In this document: piece by piece, positions 48,306 to 59,383 of the stretch | Position numbering within the stretch: position 1 is the stretch's first letter | Layout of the letters: every line of letters starts with the position of its first letter | Assembly: GCA_013397845.1 (NCBI GenBank) | Contig: VZTG01003212.1 | Coordinates: 763,642 to 827,641, forward strand | Source: Melanocharis versteri | Lineage: Eukaryota > Chordata > Aves > Passeriformes > Melanocharitidae | DNA: 64,000 nt | Reading direction: 5' to 3' | The notes under the pieces: model-generated | Database searches by the model: none | What the model was told of the DNA's origin: nothing | The model's input: only the letters and a program-made list of their open reading frames with translations | Program-made: the position numbers and the translations under genes

Positions 48306-48600
48306 CTAGGTGAAAGAAAGGCATCTGAGGTTTGTAAGTCTCGGTGAAACGCTGAGAGCTGTGTTTTCAGCTCTCAGTTAGGAGGAGTTGGGTGCAGGCT
48401 CCGTGAACCGGAATGGTGCATATTTATCACCGTGGTTTTTCACATGTTCGGCAACCGGCGTGTCATAGCGTGAGCAGCAGTTCTTTGCTGCTGCTGTGGT
48501 TTCCACCGGGAAGGTGCCTTCCCACACGCTGGGAAGGAGCTGGGGCTCCTTGACACACCCGAAAATCCCCACCTCCACCCAGCACAGGGAGGCATCACAG
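48306..48600. other. Intron 1 of the minus-strand model, or upstream region
   Basis: A minus-strand frame is open across 48378-48598 in moderately GC-rich DNA but lacks an ATG. It is recorded as an alternative first-exon region rather than a gene. Confidence 0.3.
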
Positions 48601-48752
48601 GTGGGCTACTGAAACTGCTGCTGCTCGCTCGCTGCGCCGAGAATCAGTCGGCCTTACAACACTTTGAAATGCTTGTATTTCTCCCCATAACAAGGAGGAA
48701 GCGGCGGCCTCAGCCGGCGCCGCTCCCGCCACCAGCCCTCAGCGGCCACAAG

Positions 48753-48848
48753 ATGGCGCCGTGCGCGGTTCCCGACATGGCGGCGGCGGCGGGCGGCGGG
48801 AGCGGGGCCGGGCCGCGGCGGTGTCACCGGCACTGCTCGTTTTCCTGA
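48753..48848 (+). CDS. Small 31-codon plus-strand ORF at the YY1 sites
   Basis: The ATG lies inside the YY1-type motif CAAGATGGCGCC, and the frame reads through the second ATGGCGGCGG (Met-Ala-Ala-Ala-Ala, Gly-rich) to a TGA at 48846. YY1 motifs often overlap initiation codons. No donor was found that would extend it, so it may be an upstream ORF or coincidental. Confidence 0.2.
   Translation: MAPCAVPDMAAAAGGGSGAGPRRCHRHCSFS
48791..48812 (+). promoter_or_regulatory. Predicted G-quadruplex motif
   Basis: Four G-tracts (48791-48793, 48798-48800, 48804-48807, 48810-48812) separated by loops of 2-4 bases lie within the CpG island, fitting the G3+N1-7 rule. Folding is inferred, not shown. Confidence 0.5.
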
Positions 48849-48921
48849 GGGAAAACCCGGAGCCTCGGGTGTGACAGCCCTGCCCTCGGCCTCAAGTGCG
48901 ATGGAGGGCACACACTGCGCT

Positions 48922-48989
48922 TCCTGGGGGTGAAGGCTCAGCCACCCAAGCGCACTCCTGGGGGTGAAGGTTCAGCCACCCAAGCGCAC
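48922..48989. repeat. Two-copy 34-bp tandem duplication
   Basis: A unit starting TCCTGGGGGTGAAGG and ending CCACCCAAGCGCAC occurs at 48922-48955 and 48956-48989 with one mismatch (C/T), and the first three bases of a third copy follow. It lies just outside the CpG island. Confidence 0.9.
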
Positions 48990-49073
48990 TCCAAAGGTCT
49001 AGAAGACCCTTGCTTATGGTCAAGTAGCAATACCTAACATACGTTTAACGCACACGCCTCTTCTTGTCCCCAG

Positions 49074-49424
49074 ATTTTCAGGTTTTCATTTTCTTTCGCT
49101 TAAGAAACTAAGTAATTGTACGAAGATCTTCAGCAAAGTCTTGTCAGCAACAAAGAGCAGCAGAGCGCTGAGCTGCTGGTCCTTCTGGGAATGCCCGTGC
49201 TTCAGCTGGGATAATCAAAATAACCACTGCTGTTATGTAGCCAGAACTTTTCGAGCAAAGACCTTCATGGAGCTGAAACCCAAATGTGACTGTAACCCCC
49301 TGTGTATTGTTAAGAGTGCCCGGTGTCACCTGGACACTGTAACCCTTTGCCCTATACCCTGTCCCTTATTGTCCTTCTATTAAACCTTTAAATTTTAACA
49401 GGCGACTGGACCTCGTTTTTAACA
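49074..49424 (+). other. Possible terminal non-coding exon or LTR-like 3' end
   Basis: A good plus-strand acceptor (TCTTCTTGTCCCCAG) ends at 49073, followed by mixed-composition sequence and an ATTAAA signal at 49379-49384 with a GT-richer tail. This could be the last exon of a short plus-strand non-coding transcript from the CpG island, although no first-exon donor is convincing. Alternatively, 49142-49424 has TGTCAG...TTAACA ends and the signal layout of an LTR, but adjacent bases do not form a target-site duplication. Confidence 0.3.
49379..49384 (+). terminator. Candidate polyadenylation signal ATTAAA
   Basis: The common variant hexamer, followed about 20-40 bp downstream by a T/G-containing stretch. 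It is meaningful only if a plus-strand transcript ends here. Confidence 0.3.
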
Positions 49425-52400
49425 GTATCAAAAGCAGAGAAATCCCAGCCTGTTCTGGTGTGCTGTCAACATGAACGTGGCTAAGTGGGCTATTACGGCT
49501 GCAAAGAATTACCACTGCTCTTGATAGATGAAAATAATCATACCACATTTCAATCCAACACCAGGCTAAAGAAAAGAAGGCTTAGAGGCAAGTAGTTGTA
49601 CAGAAAATTCTTACTTTTTATCTTTTGGAAAACTGTGAAGCTGTATGGAAAAGTTTCAGGTCTGTAGTCCATGAATAGCTGCAAAATGCAGCTGCATTAG
49701 TGAGAAAACTCTAAAATATACTAAAACCTCTGCACTTTTAGAACACTTCCCATTGGTATAACTTGTAGTGGGGGTCAGTGCCAAAGCTGGGATTTTAATT
49801 CAGGACTTTTACCTCTCAGCCAGTCTCAACTTTGGTTCCTGTGTAACAGTGCTATGATAGAAAATTACCCCCATGGAGGCAATTGCACCTTTGGAAATTT
49901 GGAATAGGTGGGGTTCCCTTTCTTGCTGAAGTGGCATTCAGCTATTGAGAGAGTATCGTACTGTGTCTTCCTCCCAGGACCCTTCTGGGAATTGCATAAT
50001 CCAAAATCTATGCAAAAGGGAGTGGATGGGCTTAGGAGTTCACTCAGTACTACTGGAAAAGCTCCATAGTGTTATATATTCTTCCTGGATGTTCAATCCT
50101 CCTGTGAAATCACCGTGCCAGAGCATCCAGAGTGGCTTCTGGGACAGCATCAGGGCAGAGATGGCCTCCTTGTGGCTGCAGCATCTCTCACAGATCCCTG
50201 GAGGACATCAGAGCTTGCAGCAGCTCCACTGTCTGCAGGGTAAACCTGTGAAGAGTCACGGAGGCTCTTCTTCCCTCTACTGCGCCTCCTGCAGATTTTT
50301 CCTTGGGAAGGGATGATCTAAGCCCATGGGATTTGGGATTCAATGTTTTTACCGTAACAACAACTGTGGTGCACTTCCCAAGTGGAGGTAAAGAGTTGCT
50401 TCTCTGCCATTGTTGAGCAGCTCTTAATAGTCCGTACAAAGTATATTACTGTGCCAAAATTCAGGCTTCTCCTTTAAGTAACTTACAAACTAGCCTTCTG
50501 GAAATGCCTTCTGCTTATTTAAGTGCCAGCACTGCCCTCATCACTGGGGGAGGAGGGGCGAGAGCCGAAATATGAGGTCATGTTCTAGTCATGTGACTGC
50601 TGCAGCATCTGTCAACTGTGATACAAATACTAAAACATAACCGTGCATTTATGACATTCAAACCTGCTCAGCAAAGTCTCCCCTCCTCTCTGGCGCCTTT
50701 GCCCTTTCACTACCTAGGGGTCATCTTAAAAGTTGCCTAAGCAAACCAGCACCACAAATCACAAAGCATACATTTTGGTGGTCCTGTTGTTCTGAATATT
50801 GCATTGTACCACAAAAATCACGTTTTAATTAAATCCTTTCCCTGTAAAAAGCTTCAGGGCAGTCTCTTGGGTGGGACTGTTTGGAATGGCAAATTTAACC
50901 GCTGTGTTTCAGGAGAGCTCTGAGCCTGTTAGGCTGAGCAGGAGTGAATGCAGTCTCCTGCCTGGAGAAGCTGGGGTTTGAGATCTTTTTCCAAGCTATC
51001 TGCAAGATTCTCACCTCAGCTGCAGTGTGGCTGTGGAGGTTATGCAATCACTGGATAAAGTAGTTTGGGATTTGTTGTTTTTGTTTTTTTTTTTAGTGAC
51101 TGTTTTATGACTACAAGGATAGCCAGATCCGTTGTGGGTTACGTCAGGAGGTGCAGCAGCACACCAGTGTTTTCTCTCTCTCTCTCTGCAGCCTGCCTTC
51201 TGTATTGCAGACTCAGAGGCATTGCCAGCACAGTGTGGACACATTCCCATTGTTTACAAGTTTCCATTTTGATTTGGTGAACCATGGCAGAGAAGAATGA
51301 ATACAGTACTGGGCAGCCCCTGAATTATTAGAACTGCAGATATATTTAATTGCATAGGATCTGGCAATATCCAGCAGCATTTGTTGTGAGTAGTAAATTC
51401 ATCAGAACTTCTGCAAGGCCTTATAGATTAGCCCCTATATGACACAGATTACTCACTGTGTTAGCCAAATGCAGATTTTTTTAGGAAAAATATAAGAACA
51501 TTATGCCATACCAGAGTTCAGCTAGCTCAGCAGCTTAACATCAACAGAGGCCAAGGTCGATGCTTTGGGAACATTTCTCTCAGAAGAGTGTTTTTTCTCC
51601 CAGAACATTGTAGCACTTTTTGGTAAAGTTGAACCGTTTCCTGAGTCAAAGGTTGCGTTTGGATCATTATATTTAATAAGCAAGGGTGGAATCATCCTTC
51701 ACAAATCTTTCCAATCTTTTTAAAGCACTTACCCATATTTGCTGCTACAACTGGTGGTTATGAGTCACAACAGCATTAAGCACCATGTTAAAGCAATTGT
51801 TTTCTGATTCTTTAAAGCCTGCTGCCTGGCAATTTCCTTACTTTTCAGTTCACATCAGTTCGCATTTATCTCATCTGTTAAGCACCATAAAACCACTGGT
51901 CACATTTGATGAGTTATAAGCTGATGCATTATTCTCTCCACACTCAGTAGAGAATCAGAGAGAAAAGTAAGCAAGCTATTGAACTGGTGGGAAGAAGGAC
52001 TACAATCCTTGCTGGCAGCATTTGGGCTGTCTCTGACAGCTGGCGGTGATGTGGGAGAAGAGCTGTACTCTGCAGCTACCCTACAAAACCCATCACATAC
52101 CCCTAAAGAAATCTGGTAAAGGGGGAATACAGGATCTCTAAGGCTCTTCTAGCTGTTCATTGGAAAATGTGAACAAAGGAGAAAAAAAGTTCACCAACAA
52201 TTCCCCTCAAAGCTTTGAATCCCTTCTGCTGCTGCAGAAACAAACCAGATACCCAGCTCTCTGCTCCTTCCCGTGTTCCCTCAGTTGAAGAAGACGCTTA
52301 CCCAGGTGACAGTGAGTGTGAGGTTCGGGCAGGCTAACGATCACAAGTAGATGGACATACTAAAGCATCCTGAGGATGTGTTGGCCAATAATGCTTCAGG

Positions 52401-55400
52401 GTGGAAATTGCAATCTCTGGGAAATTTGTGATCCATGAATAATTTTTACAGAGCTTACAAAAATTGGCAGAGGCTAATGCTGCCAAGGGAGAAATTACAT
52501 GGACCTTGAATGCAATTTGCTAGCAAAATCCTTAGCGGCTAACCCAATGCTGACACAAATATCAATAACAGCAAGAGTGAGACCATCCTTTAGACATACC
52601 CAAATTTGAATCAGCCTCACTCCATGCTTTAGTGTTATAATTAACAGCTGTGCTATGTTGCAAACAACTAGGGACAAGACTTATATGACATCCCTTGACA
52701 GAAAATGGAATTGTATGTCTGTAGGTACTTGACATAGGAGAAAATTCAAGGGAAAAGAGCAGTAGAAGATAAGGGCAGGCTTCATATTCTCTCCTAGGTA
52801 TTTAATGAGTTAAGAAGTGCTTTCAGGCCCATCTTCTCATTTTGGACTGTTAGGTGCAGTTCAAGCCGAAGGCTGCGAGTTCTGACTGTGTCAGCTGTAA
52901 CAGTTCAGTTACAGTTCTGTCCTCTGCTTGTCTCCTGGTAGCTTCTGACTCTTCCCTTGCATTCTGCGCCCCTGCAGGAGTTAGGTTTTTCTCAGACTGA
53001 AATCTCCTTGAAGACACCAGTATCTTACTGTAGGCCACAGTATGACAGAGCCTCTAACTGCAGCAGGAGATGTGTTACTATGAATGCCTTTGTTTGTATA
53101 CATAATATTTTGCATTTGATAAATAAGCTCTGCCATGAGAGAGATTTCCAGATTCAAGGAATTCTCTGAGAGCTTCCTTAATAGAAAAAGCATTGGATGC
53201 TTGAAAGAGCATAGTAACAAGTTGGCACTGCATCTATAACAGGCACTGCCTTTTATAACAGTTTAATTCACACCCTCTCTCCAAATGTAAATTAATCCAG
53301 ATTGGGAAATGTTGGAAATCTGAAGCAATGTATGTAATTTGGTACTAGCATAGGGGTGGGGAAGGAAGAATGAAAGAAAACATCCTGCTCAAATCCTTGT
53401 CTGAGCATTAAGCCAATGTTTCTAAGCCTTCTGGTCTTGAGGTTAATAGCGCTGCTGACTCCAACAATCAGAAACTGAGCATCAGGACCCAAACTTCCAT
53501 CCCTGGATCTGCTGAAAAATTCTCTAGTATTTAAAATTTTACAGCTCAGCTTTCCACTTCTTTTTTGAAATCAGGAGGGCAAAATTTTTAATGAAACCAG
53601 ACTAAGTTAGGACGTTGGAAATTATGACTTCAGAGCACAGATTTTGAGGAAAAAGAAACCTTACAATAAAAACAATATGGCAGAAAAATACGATTCTTGC
53701 AAAAAAGTGCTTGCTATGCATGTGTAGGAAAAACACACAGATACAGACTGAATCATGTTTGGAGATGCTTTTGTCCAGTTGCATGGCTATTCTGTAACGT
53801 GGCTCTATTTTTTTAAGCAAAATTTTCCCCTCTAACTATTGATTTTTAAAAACCAGGTCACTTCCCATTAAAATGTTCCTAGGCATACCCTAACAGAGCA
53901 AAGGCTGGCATCCTGCAGTCAGTCAGACAGGTGGCAGGGCACTTGCATAAAAGCTGCCATTAGCATAAGCACTCCCTAGCTGGTTCTGCTTTTAGCACTT
54001 AACCCTTTTCTGTACTCTTTGGAAAGGATGAGTGTATCAAGTCCCAAGTCTGGGAACCCTCTGGAGGGTGAGTCCGTGTTTGTGTAGGTGATGCAAAGGA
54101 GATGGAAGGTGTTCTGGTTACTGTAGATTACCATTTGAGAAAGGCACGACCTAGTGAACAGGACTGATTCACCATGGCTGCAAGAGAAGTAAATTAATGG
54201 AGATAGCAGTCCCTGTGTTAATGCAGCACCTTTGCATGCAAACACACAGAGCTGACTTCCACATAACTATGCTACATCCAGCCCTACTGCCAGGAAGGGA
54301 CCTGAGGTGTTGATGTTATCTCTGATTTCAGAGTACTCTCTAAGGTTGTTCAAAATTAAGTGCATTCATAAACACAGCAGTGTTACTGTCTTAGGGGGAA
54401 GGTAGCCTCTATTACTTTCCTCTGATGACTTTATAATGTGCAGTTATTTCTGCAAAACTTTATGTCCCTATGTCTGTCCCTTTGGATTTCTTGTGGTCAG
54501 TAAGATAGATACTGGAGACCCACACACAGGAAGCAGCAGCATCTTTATCTTTTCCAGCTGGAGGATAACTCGAAGAGTGCAGTTCCCTGTCTGAAAACAT
54601 GAAAGAGAATTTTCTACGGGCTTTTAGGATAACATGAAGCCGGATGGTGAGTAAGGGAACTGGGATTTGTCTGAAGCCAGCAGACAAATCTAGAACAACC
54701 CAACCAGCTTGAAATTAAAAATATTTACAACCATTACTCCCAGGATTTTGGCACTCATTCTAGTGACCAGATGATCATAATACTTATTTCTGGGAGAGGA
54801 AGGGGGCACACATTGGAACATGTGAGGAGGTGGCCAGTTTCACTTAGGAATTTGCCAATTCAAAAGCAAGCCCATTTTGACCTGGGAAGAAACAGCTCTC
54901 TGAAAACATTTTGCATGGCTTCAATCACCCTTAATCACTGGTTACCACAGAAATCTTACTCAGGGAGAGTGTTGGAGTTGTCTGTGCTTGAATACCATTT
55001 TTTCCTCTCCTGCACTGTTCAACTGCACAAAGGCTATGTAAAATTTATTTCTAAAGCAAGATTTGCTTTGTTTGGATTTGTCCACTGACCAAATACAGAC
55101 ATCACAGGAGCTGATGCAACTGGGCTGACTCATGCCACTGCTGAATTCTTGTCAGAGTCTACATCAGTTTCATCTTCTTAAGCTCTTGATATTGCCCAGC
55201 ATCAACCACCACTTTCCGATGATGGTTTAGTGGATGGAAGGAGCAGTGAGTGTGGTGGCCAGTGTGCTCCTGCATATTCACCTCCTGAGGTGTTTCACCA
55301 CTCTTAAGGTGGCACAATAATACCAGTTTTCCTATGGAAAACATTTCTTCGTGTTAGTCTTGGAAAATTTCAAATGCTTGAATTGACTTTAAAACATCTT

Positions 55401-58400
55401 TTCTTTCCCCTTGCCACCACAGTGTTTTCCAGCCATCCTGGAAGGAGAGTTTTCGGGTTATGGAAATGGAAGGTTGAGAAGGTTTCAGTTACCTTTGAGA
55501 GACAGTTGTGGTATGCAAGTTTACATCGGAGGATGGAAGGGGTGAGAGGTGTGCATCCCCTGTTTCCACTGACACTACTCGTCCTTCCTCTCTACTCTGC
55601 CCTTAGCATGACTGTCACGCCACAGCATTTCCATCCTATTACAGAGCTCTAGAACTGAAAAGTTCAGGATGAATGAATTTGTGTCTGAGTTTTGACAGAA
55701 CTTGAATTAAAGGATTAGATTATCTGTAGTCCTAGGTCAAAACTTCAGTTTCTCTCTATCTTTCATCCATACACCAGCTTGGATCAGTTTTAAAAGGTGT
55801 TCGTGTACCTCACAAAGAGCTCACTCAAATACTTCCGAAAACCCAGCTGTAAAATGTACCACCAAGTATTTTGTGATAACTATTCTTTTTCTTTTTTTTT
55901 CCTGAAGAGATGGAAGCTGAGCTCAGTTGAAAACTGGTGCAGTGTTTTAGGCTTCAAACAGTTATACATATTTTTGTAAAAGCTAGTTTCCCTGTACATA
56001 CCTACTAAAGAAGCCAGCTTATCCTTAATTCAGGGTTTTCTGACTTTCAGAAACAGAACCCATGAGAGCAATAAAGAAAATAGCAAAATGGTGGTGAACA
56101 TATTCACCTGGTATAAAAGAGTCAGTCTGCAGAAAAGTGTTCAAAGCCAAACTACCATCCTCCACACAGAAAAAAACCCAACCCAGTCTACCAATGCATC
56201 TAGTCCTTGCTGGAAACTTCAGGACACTTCAGATTTTTTTTCTCATCCTGAATCACAGACCGACACATTGCAAAGATGCTTTCTCAAATAAATTTTAAGT
56301 ATCAAGGAAATAATGAATATCAGGTCTTTAAAGCATCTTTCCTTTTTACTGACTGACAAAACCCCTTAATTACTGCAGAGTTAAGATTTCCTGGCAGTAG
56401 TTGGAGCTCTTATAAAGTATCAGCTTCAGCAAAATTCAGACTTTTGGAAGCCAGGAAATACAGAGTTTAGGTCAACATTCAAGCAACCTTTATTTTTCCC
56501 TCCTGGGAACTGGCAATGGGAACAGGGAACTGGCAGTATTTGCTGAGTTAATTATTGCTGTGTCAAATTGTAGAAGACTCAGTAAACTATAATAGTAGGG
56601 AAAGTGGGAGGCCCTACCTTGGGGCCTTAACCCCAAGGGGCCTAAGGCCCACAGTGCTCATCACTCCTGTGGGTGGGATCAAAAGTGCAAAGTAAAGTAG
56701 GAAAAATATTCTGTGGGCTTAATAATACATGTGTGACTAAATGGTGAGTCGGGGGAAAAGATAAAATTTAATTATCATGGAATTTTTCTCTAGGAAATTG
56801 GGTCAGAGCATGCATGTAAAAGAAGTGTCACTTTGAATACAAAGACAAGGGATGCCTGAGCCATGGTAGTTACATACTATGTTCTCTGAAAGTCACTCAT
56901 TGAAAAATTGATTTCCATTACAGGTATATTAAGCATTGCTATAAGGGTGGAATTGAATATTGCTTTATTATCCTCTGTATTTCCTAGTTTCTCAGAAGTT
57001 TGAATTATGCTGATATCAGCTTTATGGAAGCAAGTGAGCAGCCTTAACCATATGTCAGCAAAGTTTTCCAGAAAAGTAATGTTTTTAATAAGGACTTATT
57101 TTTTGAGATCTTAGAGGTTCTTTAGGTTCTTGTAGTTACTATTGCAACAACAGCACTAATGAAATTAAATAAACATGTGACTCTGAAGCCTTGTTCTGTC
57201 TATTGTTATTTGGAAGGAGGTTGGCACCACTCACTGAAATCTTTGGCATGTGGAGTTATCAACACTGTAACGAGAGAATCCTCAGAAAATACAGTTCCAC
57301 TTTTTATGCCAATAAATACCTAAGAAGAAAATTATGAGTCTCTTCTCCCTCCCCTCCATTTCCCATCAGGATATACAAAACCCTGCCTGAGAAAATTTCC
57401 AGCATGCTCTTCTCTTCCACCCTATTAAACTGTTAGCTTTTTAGAAGCTATTAGCAAGCACCTAAGCAGTTTCTAATGCTTCACTGTGAGCTGCTCACAG
57501 CCCATGCTGCCCTGCACATGCTAGATTCCCCAAGCCTGGATTTCTGTTCTCGGGTCTGCTTTTAATGCCCTCCAGCATTCTCCACGTGCCAGACTACATG
57601 ACAAGTTGTTGAAGAGGACAGCCAAAGAGGAACCTATCTTTCCCTCCCAGTGCAAGGTGGGTTTGGGTCCTAAAGCAGAACTTAGTGGGGGGTCTGCAGG
57701 GTCTCCCGCCTTCCCACTCACTTCTCTTGTTCTCCACCCTCATTTCCCAGTATCCCATCCGCTACCATTCCTTACCATTCCTCCACATGATGCTAGACTT
57801 TATTTCACTAGGAAGCAGATAACAGTTGTGGGTTAAAGTGTGGCTACATTTTTATGTGTGAAACATCCTTAAATCAAGAAAGATGTTTGTATCACCATTT
57901 GGCTTTACAATTGAATCTTACTGGTGTACGGAAGATTAACTAATTTAGGGACTTGCTTCTGTCTGTCAAGCAGATCTAGAAGCAAATTCAGAGAACCTGT
58001 TGGAAGAAGTCCAGACTTCATGAAAATTCAAACTTGAATCCAGACTTCATCAAAGGTTGGGGAGAATCCAGATATTAGTTCTAGGCTCAGATTCATTTAT
58101 AACAAGTGGAATTTAAATGGTATTTTTTCATGGATATATATCTAGACCTGGAGGATTTGTTTGTTGGTTAATTAGTTGGTTTTTTGCACAAAGGGAAACA
58201 TTACCAGATTTACCAGAATTAATAAATAATAATTACTGGTAAGAATCAAGGGAAATAATTTGCATTGGATTAGTGCGGCTCAATAAAAATGAAATTTGGA
58301 ACACATAGGCCTTGCAATCCCTTGCAATGATGACATCTATCCTAGTAAATTAAATAAAGTCGGAGTATATTATCAAATGCTAAGGCTCAATTGTCAGCAC

Positions 58401-59148
58401 TGTGACATCCCTAGAACATTTTTTGGGGTAGTTTTGAGTGGAGCAACACCATGAGCCTCCCAGGGAACTCACCAATGCCATGTAGGACTCAATTTTAATC
58501 TTCCAGAAGCAGATATTTTGGGGGATTGGTTTTGTTTCAAAACACAGGAAGAAGGGAGTATTCCTTTCTCAAATCTTGTCCTACTCATGTGACAATGCCG
58601 TGTCTGGTCTCTGGCAGTGAGCCAAGGTTAAAGATTCTGTTTCATTCTCCTTTTGGTACACCATGGTACATAACAGCCGTGCCAGACTATACAGTCTTGA
58701 GTGCTGGGATGAATCAGGGATGAATCACAGGTGTGTATTTCTTAGCACCCATGAAAGGGATGCTCTGATGCTGCGGGGATATATGGAGCCATAGAGGTGG
58801 CATCAACTGAGGATGTTAAGTGCTTAGTCCTCTCTTCCGTGCCTGGGAATGCTGGTGACTCTAGCTGTACAAAAAGCCCCACCGTGATGCAGATTTTATT
58901 TCCAACAAAACGTCTGGTGAACTGCAAGGCATTGTTATCAGGTTGGCTTGAGGAAAAGAATTGCTGCTTCTTGACACTTAGCCCAGTGCTGAGTAGCTGA
59001 GTAGAAATTTAATTCTGTTCAGGTTCCTTCACTGATTATGAAATAGTAACAAAAGAGCTCTGGCGTAATTTATTTTATATTTTAATACTCCATCTTGAAA
59101 TTCAAGATTTGTCAAGAAACCTGTGGGAGGCAGGTGCCCTAATCTCAC
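49425..59148. other. AT-rich stretch, no gene firmly recognised
   Basis: A plus-strand frame at 49945-50316 (123 codons) lacks splice edges. A CT microsatellite lies at about 51172-51190. Plus-strand donors with good consensus occur at about 54649 (GTGAGTAAGG, after a short ATG-containing segment) and 56745 (GTGAGTCGGG) without supporting exons. A plus-strand frame at about 57525-57836 is open with a weak donor (GTGGGT). A GC-rich hairpin lies at 56617-56653. Confidence 0.4.
56617..56653. repeat. Overlapping GC-rich inverted repeats
   Basis: CCTTGGGG (56617-56624) pairs with CCCCAAGG (56631-56638) around a 6-base loop. The overlapping GGCCTTA and TAAGGCC arms can form an alternative hairpin. 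This isolated perfect palindromic block sits in AT-rich DNA. Confidence 0.75.
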
Positions 59149-59383
59149 CAAGTTTCCAATGGATTTATTCTCTCTGGTGCTTTAAATCCTTGTGTAGAAA
59201 ACTGAATTTTATGTTGGTCTGAATAAAGCACAAGATTAATTTTAGGCATGGGTGGGCCTGGATCTGTGGACTTCTCATATTTGAAGTTTCGTACCCTCTC
59301 AGAAGTTATCTGAACCAGACACTTTTGTTCTTTTTTCTTGGTTGGCTGTTTCTTTTTTCTTTCTCTTGATATCTCTTTTAGCC
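59149..59383 (-). CDS. Candidate exon, lysine-rich, phase 1-2
   Basis: The minus-strand acceptor is good (GTCCTCCTCATACTTATGACAG) and the donor is good (GAAACTTG then GTGAGATT), bounding 235 nt open throughout in one frame (77 full codons). The peptide begins with a basic Lys/Arg/Gln-rich block and continues with an ordinary mixed sequence (for example KINLVLYSDQHKIQFSTQGF). No domain recognised. No phase-matched partner exon was found, and the plus strand of nearby DNA is also open, so it may still be a decoy. Confidence 0.32.

Larger units (their letters stand above)
48600..48860. promoter_or_regulatory. CpG island promoter with YY1-type elements
   Basis: A sharply GC-rich, CpG-dense block in AT-rich surroundings. 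It contains CAAGATGGCGCC at 48749-48760 and ACATGGCGGC at 48775-48784, both close to the YY1 consensus and oriented as usual for plus-strand transcription. A strong minus-strand donor (GTAAGG, 48657-48652) at its left edge supports minus-strand transcription, so the island may be bidirectional. A plus-strand mini-ORF of 31 codons starts at 48753. Confidence 0.75.
48658..48900 (-). other. Candidate 5' exon of the minus-strand model (frame open, no ATG)
   Basis: The minus-strand reading frame that feeds the 48261-48305 exon in phase (ending CYGEKYKHFKV) is open leftward and rightward through the whole CpG island back to a stop near 49010, but contains no in-frame ATG. The only minus-strand ATG here (48778) is in a different frame and closes within 23 codons. 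Either this exon is untranslated, or the true start lies elsewhere, or a non-AUG start is used. The 5' boundary is not defined. Confidence 0.3.

Noticed and set aside
49945..50316. 123-codon plus-strand ORF
   Set aside because: It has no splice support, domain or conservation evidence, and its length is within chance expectation.
58742..59000. Overlapping protein-like ORFs on both strands
   Set aside because: Both strands look equally protein-like, neither has both splice edges, and the pair shows that composition alone is not evidence.
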